64,000 nucleotides of DNA from Pseudomonas putida (GCF_028682475.1 NZ_JANHLE010000008.1:62001-126000), one strand, 5' to 3'. Positions 17,320 to 26,763 are shown, numbered from the stretch's first letter. Notes: generated by a model from the sequence alone, not told the origin. Numbers and translations are program-made.

Positions 17320-18333
17320 TCAGCTGCCCGCCGGCAAAGCTTTTCGTGGGCGCCGTGTGCTCTTGGTCGGTGCCGCGCTACTGCCTGAGGCTAGCTGCTG
17401 ACTTAGTGTGTCCGCCCGCGCCTGTGCTGCGGCTGCGTGCTCACGAGCCTTGACCAGTTCAGCCTGAGTGGTATGCAGCTGCTGCTGTAGGTCGTGCGTG
17501 TGCTGGCGTTTCTCGGCGTCAGCTTCACGCAACTGTTCTAACTGCATCACTAGTGCCTGAGCCTGCAGTTGCGCAGTTGCTTGCTGCTCATGTGCCTGCG
17601 CTAGGGCTGCTTGACTGGCCTGCGCGGCCTGCTGCATCGCGTAGAAGCGTCCGTTCGCTTCCTTGAGCTGCAAAGCCAGACTTTTACTTTCTTCTCGCGC
17701 GCGATCAATTTCGCGGAACCCCCGGTCTTCCACATCACGGGTATAACGCTCCTGAGCGAGACGCGCCTGCTCTGCTCCCGCCTGAGTCTCAGCCAGTTGC
17801 TGAGTTAAATCGATTGATTGCTGGCGCGCCTCGTCGCGTTGCTGCATCAGTTCCTCACGTTGCACACGTAGATCATCAATCTGCGCCAGGCGCTGGATCA
17901 ACAGCTGCTCCAGGTCGGTCAGCCGGGTTTGCGCCGTCTGCCGCGCGGTATTGGCCTCAGCAGTCTGCTGGCGGGCACGCGCCACGTCTTGGCGCATCTG
18001 CTCTTGCGCTGTCGCCAGCTGTTCGCGCTCGTCGGCAAGCACCTGGCGTTGAGCCGCCAGCGATTGCTCCACTACACCTTGGGCCAAGGTGGTCGCCTGC
18101 TGCCACACCGCGACAAAGGCTTGCGCCACTTCTGCCGGCAGTCCCGGCAAGCGGGTCTCACCGCGCAAGCGCCCGGCCAATTGTTCCCACCACTGATCGA
18201 GCAACGCACCGACCCGCGCCGGACTGCCTCGGCCCAGCTCCAGGCGCACCCGTTCCACGGTAGGCCGTTCGCCACGGGCCAGCACCGCGTCCGCCGCGGC
18301 AAACACCTCATTTTCCGGTACGCCTACCGCCAT
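17320..18333 (-). CDS. KfrA-like DNA-binding coiled-coil protein
   Basis: This 337-residue protein has an N-terminal KfrA-type DNA-binding domain (residues about 5-115; VFAAADAVLARGERPTVERV and the GRGSPARVGALLDQWW signature). A coiled coil of some 200 residues rich in Gln, Ala, Glu and Arg follows, ending in a basic tail (STRRPRKALP). KfrA proteins are autoregulators and nucleoid-like partners on plasmids and mobile elements. GGAGGGCAGGGC precedes the ATG. It is divergent from a tyrosine-recombinase gene across a 78-bp AT-rich gap with a long inverted repeat, the likely binding site. The call is secure; the chromosomal role is inferred. Confidence 0.87.
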   Translation of the reverse strand: MAVGVPENEVFAAADAVLARGERPTVERVRLELGRGSPARVGALLDQWWEQLAGRLRGETRLPGLPAEVAQAFVAVWQQATTLAQGVVEQSLAAQRQVLADEREQLATAQEQMRQDVARARQQTAEANTARQTAQTRLTDLEQLLIQRLAQIDDLRVQREELMQQRDEARQQSIDLTQQLAETQAGAEQARLAQERYTRDVEDRGFREIDRAREESKSLALQLKEANGRFYAMQQAAQASQAALAQAHEQQATAQLQAQALVMQLEQLREADAEKRQHTHDLQQQLHTTQAELVKAREHAAAAQARADTLSQQLASGSSAAPTKSTRRPRKALPAGS

Positions 18334-18353
18334 GCCCTGCCCTCCGCTATATT

Positions 18354-18420
18354 AGGTCTGATAAATAAATGTTATCCGACCTTATAAATTCAAATATCGA
18401 AATATCATACGTTGAACGTA
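18354..18420. promoter_or_regulatory. AT-rich divergent promoter with inverted repeats (KfrA/recombinase site)
   Basis: AGGTCTGATAA (18354-18364) and TTATCCGACCT (18372-18382) form an 11-bp inverted repeat with one mismatch and a 7-base spacer. A second palindrome, TACGTTGAACGTA (18408-18420), overlaps the proposed recombinase start. The first is the natural operator of the KfrA-like protein; either could also be a recombinase accessory or core site. Confidence 0.5.
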
Positions 18421-19542
18421 ATAATTAATACACTTCCGCTAAACTGGTCCCCGAATGCTCCGCTGGCGTTGCACGGCCTGGCCGACAGCACCCGCGCTGC
18501 CGCGGAGGCCTTTATCGCTGCCGGCACTGCGGCCAACACCGTGCGCAGCTACCGCAGCGCCCTCGCCTACTGGGCCGGCTGGCTGCAGCTGCGCTACGGC
18601 CGGGCGCTCGGTGAAGGTGCCCTGCCCCCGGAAGTCGCGGTGCAGTTCGTCGTCGACCACCTGGCGCGCCCGGACGGGATTGGCGGCTGGAGCCAGTTAT
18701 TGCCGACCGAGCTGGATGCCGCACTGGTCGGCGCCGGGGTCAAGGGCAAACCTGGGCCATTGGCGTTCAACACCGTCAGTCATCGCCTGGCGGTGCTGGC
18801 CAAGTGGCACCGCCTCAACGAGTGGGAGAATCCGTGCGAGGCCTCAGCGGTGAAAACCCTCTTGCGCGAGGCGCGCAAAGTGCAAACCCGCCAGGGCGTC
18901 ACGCTACGCAAGAGAACCGCGGTCGTGCTGGAGCCGCTGCAGGCCATGCTCGCCACCTGCACTGACGGCATGCGCGGGATACGCGATCGCGCCCTGCTCC
19001 TGCTGGCCTGGAGTGGCGGTGGCCGGCGGCGCTCGGAAGTGATTGGCCTGCAGGTCGAAGACTTGCGTCGCCTGGATACCGATACCTGGCTGTATGCCCT
19101 CGGTGCGACCAAGACCGACACCGGCGGCGTACGCCGTGAGAAACCATTGCGCGGGCCTGCGGCGCAGGCACTAAACGCATGGCTGGCGGCGGCCCCGGCG
19201 AGCAGCGGCCCGCTGTTCCGTCGCTTGTACAAGGGCGGCCGGGTGGGCACGGTGGGCCTCTCCGGCGACCAGGTCGCGCGTATCGTCAAACGCCGTGCCC
19301 AACTGGCCGGGCTCGAGGGCGACTGGGCCGCGCACAGCCTGCGCTCAGGTTTTGTCACCGAAGCCGGGCGTCAGGGCGTGCCGCTGGGCGAGGTAATGGC
19401 AATGACTGAGCATCGCAGCGTGACCACGGTGATGGGCTATTTCCAGGCTGGGGCCTTGTTGGAGAGCCGCGCCAGTCAGCTGTTGGGGGAGTCGCCTTCT
19501 GCTGAAACGGTGCCTGAGGCCAGTTCCCAACCCGCGGAGTGA
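18412..19542 (+). CDS. Site-specific tyrosine recombinase/integrase
   Basis: This 376-residue recombinase has a SAM-like core-binding domain (about residues 25-160; AANTVRSYRSALAYWAGWL) and a catalytic domain with all expected residues: Arg in GRRRSEV (205-207), Lys in the TKTDTGG hairpin, H308-R311 in AHSLRSGF, H334 in TEHRSV and the nucleophile Y343 in VMGYFQ. It should cut and rejoin DNA at a specific site. The frame opens with TTG at 18412 without a clear ribosome-binding site, so the exact start is uncertain. The divergent KfrA-like gene makes a compact module resembling a degraded or domesticated mobile element; no flanking attachment repeats were identified. Confidence 0.88.
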   Translation: MNVIINTLPLNWSPNAPLALHGLADSTRAAAEAFIAAGTAANTVRSYRSALAYWAGWLQLRYGRALGEGALPPEVAVQFVVDHLARPDGIGGWSQLLPTELDAALVGAGVKGKPGPLAFNTVSHRLAVLAKWHRLNEWENPCEASAVKTLLREARKVQTRQGVTLRKRTAVVLEPLQAMLATCTDGMRGIRDRALLLLAWSGGGRRRSEVIGLQVEDLRRLDTDTWLYALGATKTDTGGVRREKPLRGPAAQALNAWLAAAPASSGPLFRRLYKGGRVGTVGLSGDQVARIVKRRAQLAGLEGDWAAHSLRSGFVTEAGRQGVPLGEVMAMTEHRSVTTVMGYFQAGALLESRASQLLGESPSAETVPEASSQPAE

Positions 19543-19557
19543 GCGGGCAGGCCTTTG

Positions 19558-20421
19558 CTACCTGACCCGCTGGGTGACGTCCTCGGGGTAGTAAGCGATA
19601 TTCAGCACCCGCCGCTGCCCCATTAACTGTCCTTCTCCGTACCAGGTGATGTTGTCCTGACGTAGCACCATGCCGTCGGTGCTGTATTGGTATTCGGCAC
19701 CATTGGCGGAGCTGAAGGCGAACCGTTGTTTATCCAGGCGTTTGAGCTCGAAATGGGTACCCGGCAGCGGCATTTGCTGCTTCACGCGTTTCAGAAAGGC
19801 TGGCGCCAGTTCGGCGAACAAGGCGCGGGTGCGCGCATGGTATTGCGCGTCGGTCAGCCCCGGGGACTGCTGCAGTTTTTGCGCGATCAGGGTGAAGTAC
19901 TCGGCGTCGGTACGGGCCAGGGCCAAGCGCACCGCCATGACTTCGCTCAGGCGCGCCGTGTCAACCTGCAGCTTGCCATCGGCATCTTTTTTTCCAGTCA
20001 TGAACTCACTGCCATCGAGCTGGATGAGCGGCGCAGTCGCCAGGTACGCGGCGCAGGCGATCTCCCGTCCCTTCTGGTTGTCATTGACCAGCAAGGCTGT
20101 AACGCCGCCTTTTCTGCTCAGATTTTCGATGGTTTCCCCGCTGTCGGTGACGAAGCGTTCAACTTCGGCGCGATCCACCTCGTTACGTGCCAGCCCGCAG
20201 ATCTGCTGCATGACTGCGGGGTTGCGCTTGCCGTCGACCAGGGGTGTCATGCTGAATACCGCATTGCGAATGACTGGGAGTGCCGGGTAGTCGAGGTTGC
20301 CGAGGCTTTGCGCTTTCGGCGTGGCGCCCGCCTGTGCGGGCAGGTGGTCGACGCCATTGCAGCCGGCCAGCAGGCAGATCGGCAAAAGCAGGGTGGCCAG
20401 CCAGTTACGCTGGGTAATCAT
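19558..20421 (-). CDS. Lipoprotein encoded beside the trimeric autotransporter
   Basis: This 287-residue lipoprotein has a clear lipobox (WLATLLLPICLLAGC, Cys at residue 20). The frame runs upstream into the adhesin gene, but AGAGGAA before the ATG at 20421 and the signal peptide fix the start. The mature sequence has no family I recognise; it is mostly helical, with a C-terminal beta-rich part (GTHFELKRLDKQRFAF, YQYSTDGMVLRQDN). It follows the adhesin stop by 122 bp on the same strand, so it may be an envelope-located helper of adhesin secretion or stability. This is inferred from position only; it is not similar to the OmpA-type helper TpgA as far as can be seen. Confidence 0.7.
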   Translation of the reverse strand: MITQRNWLATLLLPICLLAGCNGVDHLPAQAGATPKAQSLGNLDYPALPVIRNAVFSMTPLVDGKRNPAVMQQICGLARNEVDRAEVERFVTDSGETIENLSRKGGVTALLVNDNQKGREIACAAYLATAPLIQLDGSEFMTGKKDADGKLQVDTARLSEVMAVRLALARTDAEYFTLIAQKLQQSPGLTDAQYHARTRALFAELAPAFLKRVKQQMPLPGTHFELKRLDKQRFAFSSANGAEYQYSTDGMVLRQDNITWYGEGQLMGQRRVLNIAYYPEDVTQRVR

Positions 20422-20543
20422 GGTGCGTTCCTCTCTGTAATCGGATGTCGCCACGTCGGCGGGTCGGGTATTGATCGGGTTCAGCATTCTCATTTTGAGC
20501 ACCTCGCAACGGCCCGGCCGAAGCCGGGCCGGGGCAGCGACAT

Positions 20544-23500
20544 TCACCACTGGTAACCGATGCCGACGGCCACGCCGGTATCGCCTTGGCTGGTGGTGCT
20601 GCCTTGCAGCTTGGTCACCCACTTGCCGTTGTCGGAAATCTTCGACACGCCGATCGCCAACGCACTTTGCCCGCGGTAGTTGCCAAGCCCTGCGGCAGCC
20701 ATGCTGGCCCCCGCCGAGTAAGGCTGTGGCAGGGTGGCCATGGCCATGGCGCCGGCAATGCCCGAACTGAGGATGTCGTCCTGTTTCTTCAGGTCGTGGC
20801 GCAATGCGTTGTAGCGGGCGTCGGTGTAGTCATAGAACTGGTTGGAGATGTCGCCCATGCTCTGCTGCAGCTGCCTGACGTTCACGGCATCGGTCGGCGC
20901 CGTGCCGGCGGCCACATGGGTGATCTGCCGCTCGTTACCGGCGCTGCCGACGGAAACACTGTTGGCGCGCTCGGCCACCGAGTTGGCGCCCAGCGCGACC
21001 GAGTTGTCGGCCTGGGCCTGGGCATCGCTACCTACCGCCGTGGCATTGCGGCCACTGGCCCGCGTACGGGTGCCGATTGCCGCGCTGTTGGCGCCGGACG
21101 CCTGCGCCCCTGCTCCGCCGGCAACCGCGTCAGCACCTGTGGCGCGCGGCTTGGGTTGCTTGCTGGTGTTGTTCACCTGGAACATGCCGTCGGTGCCGTT
21201 CTGCACATTGCTCACATCGCCCTCGACCTGGACCACCCGGTTGTCCAGGTTGCTGACATTGGTGGTGACGTTGGCGATTTCGCTATTGACGTTGTGGATG
21301 GAATCGTCGGTGTACTGCTTGGATTCGGTTACCGCGCCGTCGAGCTGGCGCAGGTTGACCGCATCGGTGGCTTCCTTGCCATCGGCGACGTTGCTCAAGG
21401 TGCGTGTTTCACCGGTCGCGGCATTGCCCACCGAGACCGTCCCGACGCTGGCGTTGGCCGCGTTGGAGTACTTGCCGGTGTAGTTCTGCGCACCACGGCC
21501 GTTGTCGCTGGCGCCCTGCCCAAGGGCCACGCTGCCATCAGCCGTGGCACTGGCGCCCTCGCCCATGGCGATCGAACCGCTGCCGCTGGCCTGAGCGTTC
21601 GGACCGACGGCAACCGCGTCAACACCGCTGGCGACAGCATCGGGCCTGGTCGAGTTGGCGTGGAAGTACTTGATCCCGCCACCGTTGTTGATGGTGGTGA
21701 TCGTACCGTCAATAGCGGTAACGCGGCCGTCGATGTTGGTGACCCGGGTGTTGGTCTCGTTGAGCTGAGACAGGTTCACCGCATCACTGTCGTCCTCGCC
21801 GCGAGCGACGTTGGTAATTTTGCTGCCGCCGCTTTTGCTCACGCTGTTATAGGTCGTACCGCCCAGCGTGATCCGGTTATGGGTGCTGTTGTCGTACATC
21901 ACCGCATCCGCTACTGCACCGCTGGTGATGGCCTTGAGCTGGGCGACGTTGACCCCGTCGGTGTCGTCCGAGCCAGCCGACAGCCCGGTAAGGCGACGGT
22001 TGCCGATGTTGACTTCGCCGGTGGCCGTGCCGCCTACCAGGTAGGCCTGGTGACCCAGCGTGCTGCCATCGGCAACGGCGCCGGCACCCAGGGCGATGCT
22101 GCCATCATGGCTGGCGGTTGCGCCCGTGCCGATGGCGACAGCGTCCACGCCGCTGGCGGAAGAATCGGTGCCGGTGGAGTTGGCGTGGAAGTACTTGGTG
22201 CCCTGGTTGTAGATATTCTCGACATGATCGCCCAGATCGGTGACATCGCCCTGCAGGGTGGTGACGCTGCCTTCTACGTTGGTCACACGGCCGTCGAGCT
22301 GGGTGACGTTGGTAACCGTGGCGTCCAGCTGCTGGTTGGTGGCGTGCAGTTGCGATCCATTGATCGCGTCAGTGGAGATATCACTGATTTCACCGGCAGC
22401 GACATTAGTGATCTTCTGCGCATCACCCGTGCTGTGGCTGGCATCGTAAGCGCCCAGCATACCGTTCCACTGCAGCGCATCCTGCTGCAGGGCGAAGATG
22501 TTGGTGGTGTTCTGCACCACACGGCCATCAAGGTTGGTGATGGCATCGCCGACATTATTCACCGTCATGCCGTCAAGGCTGTAGCTTGGCGCCGAGATCG
22601 AACCGTCCGGGTTGACCGCTGAACCGCCGCCCATCACGTTGGCGGTGGAGTTGGCCAGGGTAAACAGCTGCGAACCGTTTATCGCATCGGTGGAGGTCTG
22701 GTTGACCGCTCCGCTGGCCACGTTATTGAGTACCTGCGCAGCACCCGGCGAGTACGCGTCGCCACCCGCTGCAATCAACGACAGTTGATCCGTGCCGGTG
22801 CGCTGCACCGGACCGATAGTGCCGTTGCTGATGTTGTTGGTGACGTTGTTGATCTGGGTGCTGTTCTGGTCCACTTGCTGGTTGGTCGCAGCCAGTTGCG
22901 AACCATTCACCGCGTCAAGGGAGCCTGGATTGATATCGCCTGCGGCGACATTGATGATCTTCTGGTTGCCCGCATCAATGCCACTGGTGGTCACGCTCGG
23001 GCCGCCGGCGATGGTCAGGCCGTTGCTGGCGATCCAGGTATCGCCGGTGGTCACCGAGTCGAGCACCAGGTTGTCGGCCATCTGCAACTGCAGTCTGCCA
23101 CCGCCGTCCACTTCGGTCCTCAGGTTGTTGCCCGAGTAGCTCCCCGCTGTGAGCGCGGCACCTTCGATAGCGAAGGCATCGCCCAATTTCTTGTCCACCG
23201 AACCGGTGTTGCCAAGGAACGTAATCGGCGTGTTGCCCACGCTGCTCAGCTGCGCCACGTTCACCGCGTCGCTGTCCTGGCTGCCGGCAGCCAGGCCGGT
23301 GATCTGCCGGAACTGACCGCTGGCGGCATCACCGACGGCGATGGCACCCAGGGTGCTCTGGGTGGCGTTAATGGCATTGGCCTGCTGCGCAGTGGCGCCG
23401 CCGGGGACAAAACCGCCAGCGCCTGCGGCGGTAGCCGCCACCGAGCCTGCGCCCAAGGCCACGCTGTCCGGGGCCACGGCCTGCGCGCGGGTGCCCAGGG

Positions 23501-24071
23501 CCAGAGCATTCTGCTCGCTGGCCAGCGCATCGTTGCCAATCGCTACCGAATCCTGGCCAAGGGCCCGGGTGCCCATTTGAGTGCCTTGCGCATCAGTCGC
23601 AACATTACCGATGGCCAGTGAGTTGCTGCCATCGATCCGGTTGTTCAAGCCGATACGGCCGCCGTTGACGTACAGCTCGTTGCCCAGGGTCAGCGAATCG
23701 CTGCCTTGCGCCTGCGCGCCGCTGCCATAGAAAAGCGCGCGTCCGGTCTGGCCCGCCTTGTCACTGGCGTCGCAATTGCTGTTGTTGCCATCGTACTTCC
23801 AGCCCATGTCGCCGCTGACATCGGTGTCGTGGACGAAAACGCACGCCGAGTCGTTGCTGTCGTTGACGTACAAGCCTGCATTTCCTGAAACGGCGCGCTC
23901 CGTATCGGAACCCGCTGCGGCCTGCGCATCCATCCCGCTGAGCCCACTCAAGGCGCAGAGGCCAAGCACGGCCAGTGTGCGGCCGCGCTTGCCGGCGCTG
24001 CGGGCGTATTCAGAGGCTACACACCAGCACTGCTGGGTTCTGGACCACACAACACGATAAATCCTGTTCAT
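20544..24071 (-). CDS. Trimeric autotransporter adhesin (YadA/Hia type)
   Basis: This 1175-residue surface adhesin starts with an extended signal peptide (MNRIYRVVWSRTQQCWCVASE, then a hydrophobic core ending near AQAAAG). Repeated head motifs follow (SLAIGNVA, SVAIGNDALASEQNALALG, SIALGAGA), then neck/stalk units of the form 'ITNVAxGxxxxDAVNxxQL' interleaved with coiled-coil stretches (VTNIDGRVTAIDG). It ends in a YadA anchor of about 90 residues (YNALRHDLKKQDDILSSGIA...) with terminal Trp. Three chains form one barrel and display the head and stalk for host or surface adhesion. GGGAG precedes the ATG. Upstream is a TPR-like periplasmic protein and downstream a lipoprotein, all on one strand. 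Confidence 0.93.
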   Translation of the reverse strand: MNRIYRVVWSRTQQCWCVASEYARSAGKRGRTLAVLGLCALSGLSGMDAQAAAGSDTERAVSGNAGLYVNDSNDSACVFVHDTDVSGDMGWKYDGNNSNCDASDKAGQTGRALFYGSGAQAQGSDSLTLGNELYVNGGRIGLNNRIDGSNSLAIGNVATDAQGTQMGTRALGQDSVAIGNDALASEQNALALGTRAQAVAPDSVALGAGSVAATAAGAGGFVPGGATAQQANAINATQSTLGAIAVGDAASGQFRQITGLAAGSQDSDAVNVAQLSSVGNTPITFLGNTGSVDKKLGDAFAIEGAALTAGSYSGNNLRTEVDGGGRLQLQMADNLVLDSVTTGDTWIASNGLTIAGGPSVTTSGIDAGNQKIINVAAGDINPGSLDAVNGSQLAATNQQVDQNSTQINNVTNNISNGTIGPVQRTGTDQLSLIAAGGDAYSPGAAQVLNNVASGAVNQTSTDAINGSQLFTLANSTANVMGGGSAVNPDGSISAPSYSLDGMTVNNVGDAITNLDGRVVQNTTNIFALQQDALQWNGMLGAYDASHSTGDAQKITNVAAGEISDISTDAINGSQLHATNQQLDATVTNVTQLDGRVTNVEGSVTTLQGDVTDLGDHVENIYNQGTKYFHANSTGTDSSASGVDAVAIGTGATASHDGSIALGAGAVADGSTLGHQAYLVGGTATGEVNIGNRRLTGLSAGSDDTDGVNVAQLKAITSGAVADAVMYDNSTHNRITLGGTTYNSVSKSGGSKITNVARGEDDSDAVNLSQLNETNTRVTNIDGRVTAIDGTITTINNGGGIKYFHANSTRPDAVASGVDAVAVGPNAQASGSGSIAMGEGASATADGSVALGQGASDNGRGAQNYTGKYSNAANASVGTVSVGNAATGETRTLSNVADGKEATDAVNLRQLDGAVTESKQYTDDSIHNVNSEIANVTTNVSNLDNRVVQVEGDVSNVQNGTDGMFQVNNTSKQPKPRATGADAVAGGAGAQASGANSAAIGTRTRASGRNATAVGSDAQAQADNSVALGANSVAERANSVSVGSAGNERQITHVAAGTAPTDAVNVRQLQQSMGDISNQFYDYTDARYNALRHDLKKQDDILSSGIAGAMAMATLPQPYSAGASMAAAGLGNYRGQSALAIGVSKISDNGKWVTKLQGSTTSQGDTGVAVGIGYQW

Positions 24072-24129
24072 GAGGGGCTCCCGCCAGGGCTGAACCCTGG
24101 GCTGAGTAGTAAAAAATAGGGGGTATGAA

Positions 24130-24978
24130 TCAGCGTGCAGACAGCTGCAGGGCGCGGCTGGTCTGGATCAGCAGCGGGCGTTCGATTGCGGTGGGCCGCG
24201 ACTGCTGGAGGGCGCGCTGGTAGGTGCGCAGCGCTCCACTGTGGTCTTGGCGGACGTAGTCGAGGTAACCACCGGCAAAGAGTCCGGCTTCGGTGCGCAG
24301 ATCACGCTTCACTGCGTCGGGCGCTTGCAGTTCGTCAATGTCGGCAAACACAGCGGAGATGTCGGACTTGCCTTGATACAGCGCCAGCAACGCGCGCTGT
24401 GGCGCGGTGGCCGGCTGGATGGCCCGGGCTTGCTTCTGCAACCGGGCCCGGATGACCTCGGGCTTGACCCCGGCGTCGCTGGCAGTACGTGCCGCCAGCC
24501 ACAGGCTCCAGAGGCCTGCGTAGCCTTTCACCTGGGCATTGGCAGCCTGCTGACGCAGCTGCTCGAAGGCTTTGCGCGACGCGTCGAAACGACCGAGTTC
24601 GGCCAGGTTCACCGCCGCCGGAACAGCGATCACCTGCGCCTGATCGCTACCTTTGAGGGCGTCATAGAACTGCCGAGCGCGCATGTGACGACCGTTGGCG
24701 TCTTCGATGAAAGCCTGTTCGGCTAGCGCACGGTTACCGCCCTGCCCTTGAGCACCCGCCTGCTGAAGCAGCGTCTGAGCGCCGATCAGATCACCTGCCA
24801 GCAGTCGCGCATGGGCCTGCAGCACCAGCGGCTGGGCCGCCACGCTGGAAGGCTGCGATGGTTGCACTGCACTGGAGGGACCGGCCAGGGTCACGTCAGC
24901 ACTGAGGAGCAGGGCCAGGGCCAGCGCGCAAAGAGCGCCGGGGTGGCAGCGGGAGGAGCGGTGCGAGCAGCGGATCAT
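24130..24978 (-). CDS. Periplasmic TPR-like repeat protein
   Basis: This 282-residue protein has an N-terminal signal peptide (LCALALALLLSADVTLAGP). The rest is helical with TPR/Sel1-like spacing (LQAHARLLAGDLIGAQTLLQ, NLAELGRFDASRKAFEQL, YVRQDHSGALRTYQRALQQ). AGGAG precedes the ATG. It lies 58 bp upstream of the trimeric autotransporter gene on the same strand, so it may be a periplasmic chaperone or assembly factor for that adhesin; no direct evidence exists in the sequence beyond location and fold. Confidence 0.65.
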   Translation of the reverse strand: MIRCSHRSSRCHPGALCALALALLLSADVTLAGPSSAVQPSQPSSVAAQPLVLQAHARLLAGDLIGAQTLLQQAGAQGQGGNRALAEQAFIEDANGRHMRARQFYDALKGSDQAQVIAVPAAVNLAELGRFDASRKAFEQLRQQAANAQVKGYAGLWSLWLAARTASDAGVKPEVIRARLQKQARAIQPATAPQRALLALYQGKSDISAVFADIDELQAPDAVKRDLRTEAGLFAGGYLDYVRQDHSGALRTYQRALQQSRPTAIERPLLIQTSRALQLSAR

Positions 24979-25070
24979 GGTGGCAACTCCTGAAAGGATA
25001 CGAGTTGCTCACATGCTATTGGGGCCCCTGCGCGAATGAACTCAGAGTCCTCCTGAAGCCGCCATCAGAG

Positions 25071-26690
25071 TTATTCCTCAATCGCTGACGGCGAACCTGC
25101 CTGGGGCAGGTTCAGTTCCAGCTCGATTGCCAGGCGTTGCTCATGGCTGCCGTGGACAAACTTTCCCTGCAGGTACTGCGCTACACGCTGGCAGTGGTTC
25201 AGGTCAATGATGCTCTGCGGCCCGGCCTGCCCAGACAGTTCCAGCCTCGCCTGCACCTGCCCCTGCCCGCGCACGCACATTTGCAGATTGATCCAGACCG
25301 GGTTGTCGGAGTCGACCTGAAACAGGCCGATGGCTGTCGTCATCCAGTCGCTGAAAGCCTCGGTGCCCAGCCATACCCACCGGGTATCGATGCGATGGAT
25401 GCCGAACAGCGACTGCGGGTGGCCGATGAGGCAGCGACCAATGAAAGCGGGCAGGTCGCAGACCTGTACAGGCGGCGCGCCCGAGCCTTCCTGCAATAGG
25501 TACAGGCGCTGCAGCCGCTTCAGGCGATTGCTCAGGCTGGACAGTCCAGGGGTGGCGGGATGCAACGCCAGTGCAGTGACACACCCGGCCAGTTCGTTCA
25601 ATGATGCTTCGTAGAAGTCTGCCTGTTGCTGTGCCTGAGCCTGGGCCGCGAGCCATCGATCGCGCAAGTTCACCAGCTGCCCTTCACTGTCGGTAATGTC
25701 CTGCAACCCGCCCAGCACACCACACGCATGCCCTTGGCTATCACGGTAGGGCACCATCCAGAAATGCATGACCCTTGCTTCGCCAAAAATTTCCACCCGA
25801 GTGGTGACTGCCATCGGGACGCCTTCAAGTGCAATGCGGGCAAAGCCTTCGGGAAGCATTTTGCGCACGGCCGGGGAAAACCAGCGGGCTTCGGCAAAAC
25901 CCGAACCCAGGGCTTCCTCGGCCGTGATGCGGTAGTAATCGAGGAATTTCTGATTGCAAAACAGCAGGCGCCCTTCTGTCGTGCGCACGAACATGGGGTT
26001 GGGTGCGGCATCCACCAGATTGCGCAGCAGGCCCAGCTCCGCCGGAATCGCATCGGCGGTCAGCGCCCCCGCTGCAGGTTCCTGGCCCGCCACCAGGCCG
26101 TTGCGGCGAGCAATGTCGGCCAATTCCACGTTCGAGCTGACATGCAGCTTTTCCAGCAAGTGCGCCTTGTAGGTACTGACGGTTTTGAAACTGATGCTCA
26201 GCTCATCGGCAATGCGCAGGTTCGAGCGCCCTTCGGCGATCAATTGCAGCACGGCCGCCTCGCGTGGCGTCAGGTTATCCAGTTCGCTGCCACCGCCCGG
26301 TTGCATGTACTCACGGGCGAAATGCCCACGCCCCGCCAGTACATCAGCGATCGCCTTGCGCAGGCTGGTCATGTCCTCGAGTTTGCCGACAAAGCCACTG
26401 GCGCCCGCCTGGAAGCACAGCGGGGCAAAGTGCGCGGGGTTCTGGTGGCTATAGACCAGCACTTTCTGGCTGCCATCGCGGGCGCGCAGGCGGCGCAACA
26501 GGTCCAGCCCACCCGGCCCGGGCAAGGCCAGCTCCAGGATCACCAGTTGCGGATTGCTCTGGCGGGTCAAGGTCAGCGCTGTGGGTACGTCCGCCGCCTC
26601 CTCGACATCCGGGTGTCCCATGTCCGCCAACAGGTTGCGCAGCGCGCTACGCACGATCGGCATGGCGTCGGCAATGAGCACTGTAGCCAT
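25071..26690 (-). CDS. Atypical response regulator: REC, LuxR-type HTH, PAS, kinase-like tail
   Basis: This 539-residue protein has a receiver domain (about 1-120), a LuxR/GerE helix-turn-helix in the middle (about 138-200; LTPREAAVLQLIAEGRSN and SFKTVSTYKAHLLEKL), a PAS domain (about 220-340; LVDAAPNPMFVRTTEGRLLFC) and a C-terminal region resembling a degenerate kinase ATPase half. In the receiver the phosphoacceptor position is Glu (E53 in VILELALPG) and one Asp of the acidic pair is Ala (A9), while the conserved Lys (GFVGK) remains. It may therefore act without phosphorylation, perhaps sensing through PAS. ATG at 26690 is preferred over 26714 for its AGGA spacing and natural REC start. It lies upstream of the adhesin genes, its likely targets. 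Confidence 0.8.
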   Translation of the reverse strand: MATVLIADAMPIVRSALRNLLADMGHPDVEEAADVPTALTLTRQSNPQLVILELALPGPGGLDLLRRLRARDGSQKVLVYSHQNPAHFAPLCFQAGASGFVGKLEDMTSLRKAIADVLAGRGHFAREYMQPGGGSELDNLTPREAAVLQLIAEGRSNLRIADELSISFKTVSTYKAHLLEKLHVSSNVELADIARRNGLVAGQEPAAGALTADAIPAELGLLRNLVDAAPNPMFVRTTEGRLLFCNQKFLDYYRITAEEALGSGFAEARWFSPAVRKMLPEGFARIALEGVPMAVTTRVEIFGEARVMHFWMVPYRDSQGHACGVLGGLQDITDSEGQLVNLRDRWLAAQAQAQQQADFYEASLNELAGCVTALALHPATPGLSSLSNRLKRLQRLYLLQEGSGAPPVQVCDLPAFIGRCLIGHPQSLFGIHRIDTRWVWLGTEAFSDWMTTAIGLFQVDSDNPVWINLQMCVRGQGQVQARLELSGQAGPQSIIDLNHCQRVAQYLQGKFVHGSHEQRLAIELELNLPQAGSPSAIEE

Positions 26691-26763
26691 CAGATGTATT
26701 CCTGGCTCGTCCATTCAGTGCTCAAAGCATAGGTGATAGTCCTCCTGACATCCCCCGCCGATG

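Noticed and set aside
20586..22622. Open frame of 678 codons opposite the trimeric autotransporter
   Set aside because: It mirrors the adhesin repeats on the other strand, has no recognisable domain and no ribosome-binding site.
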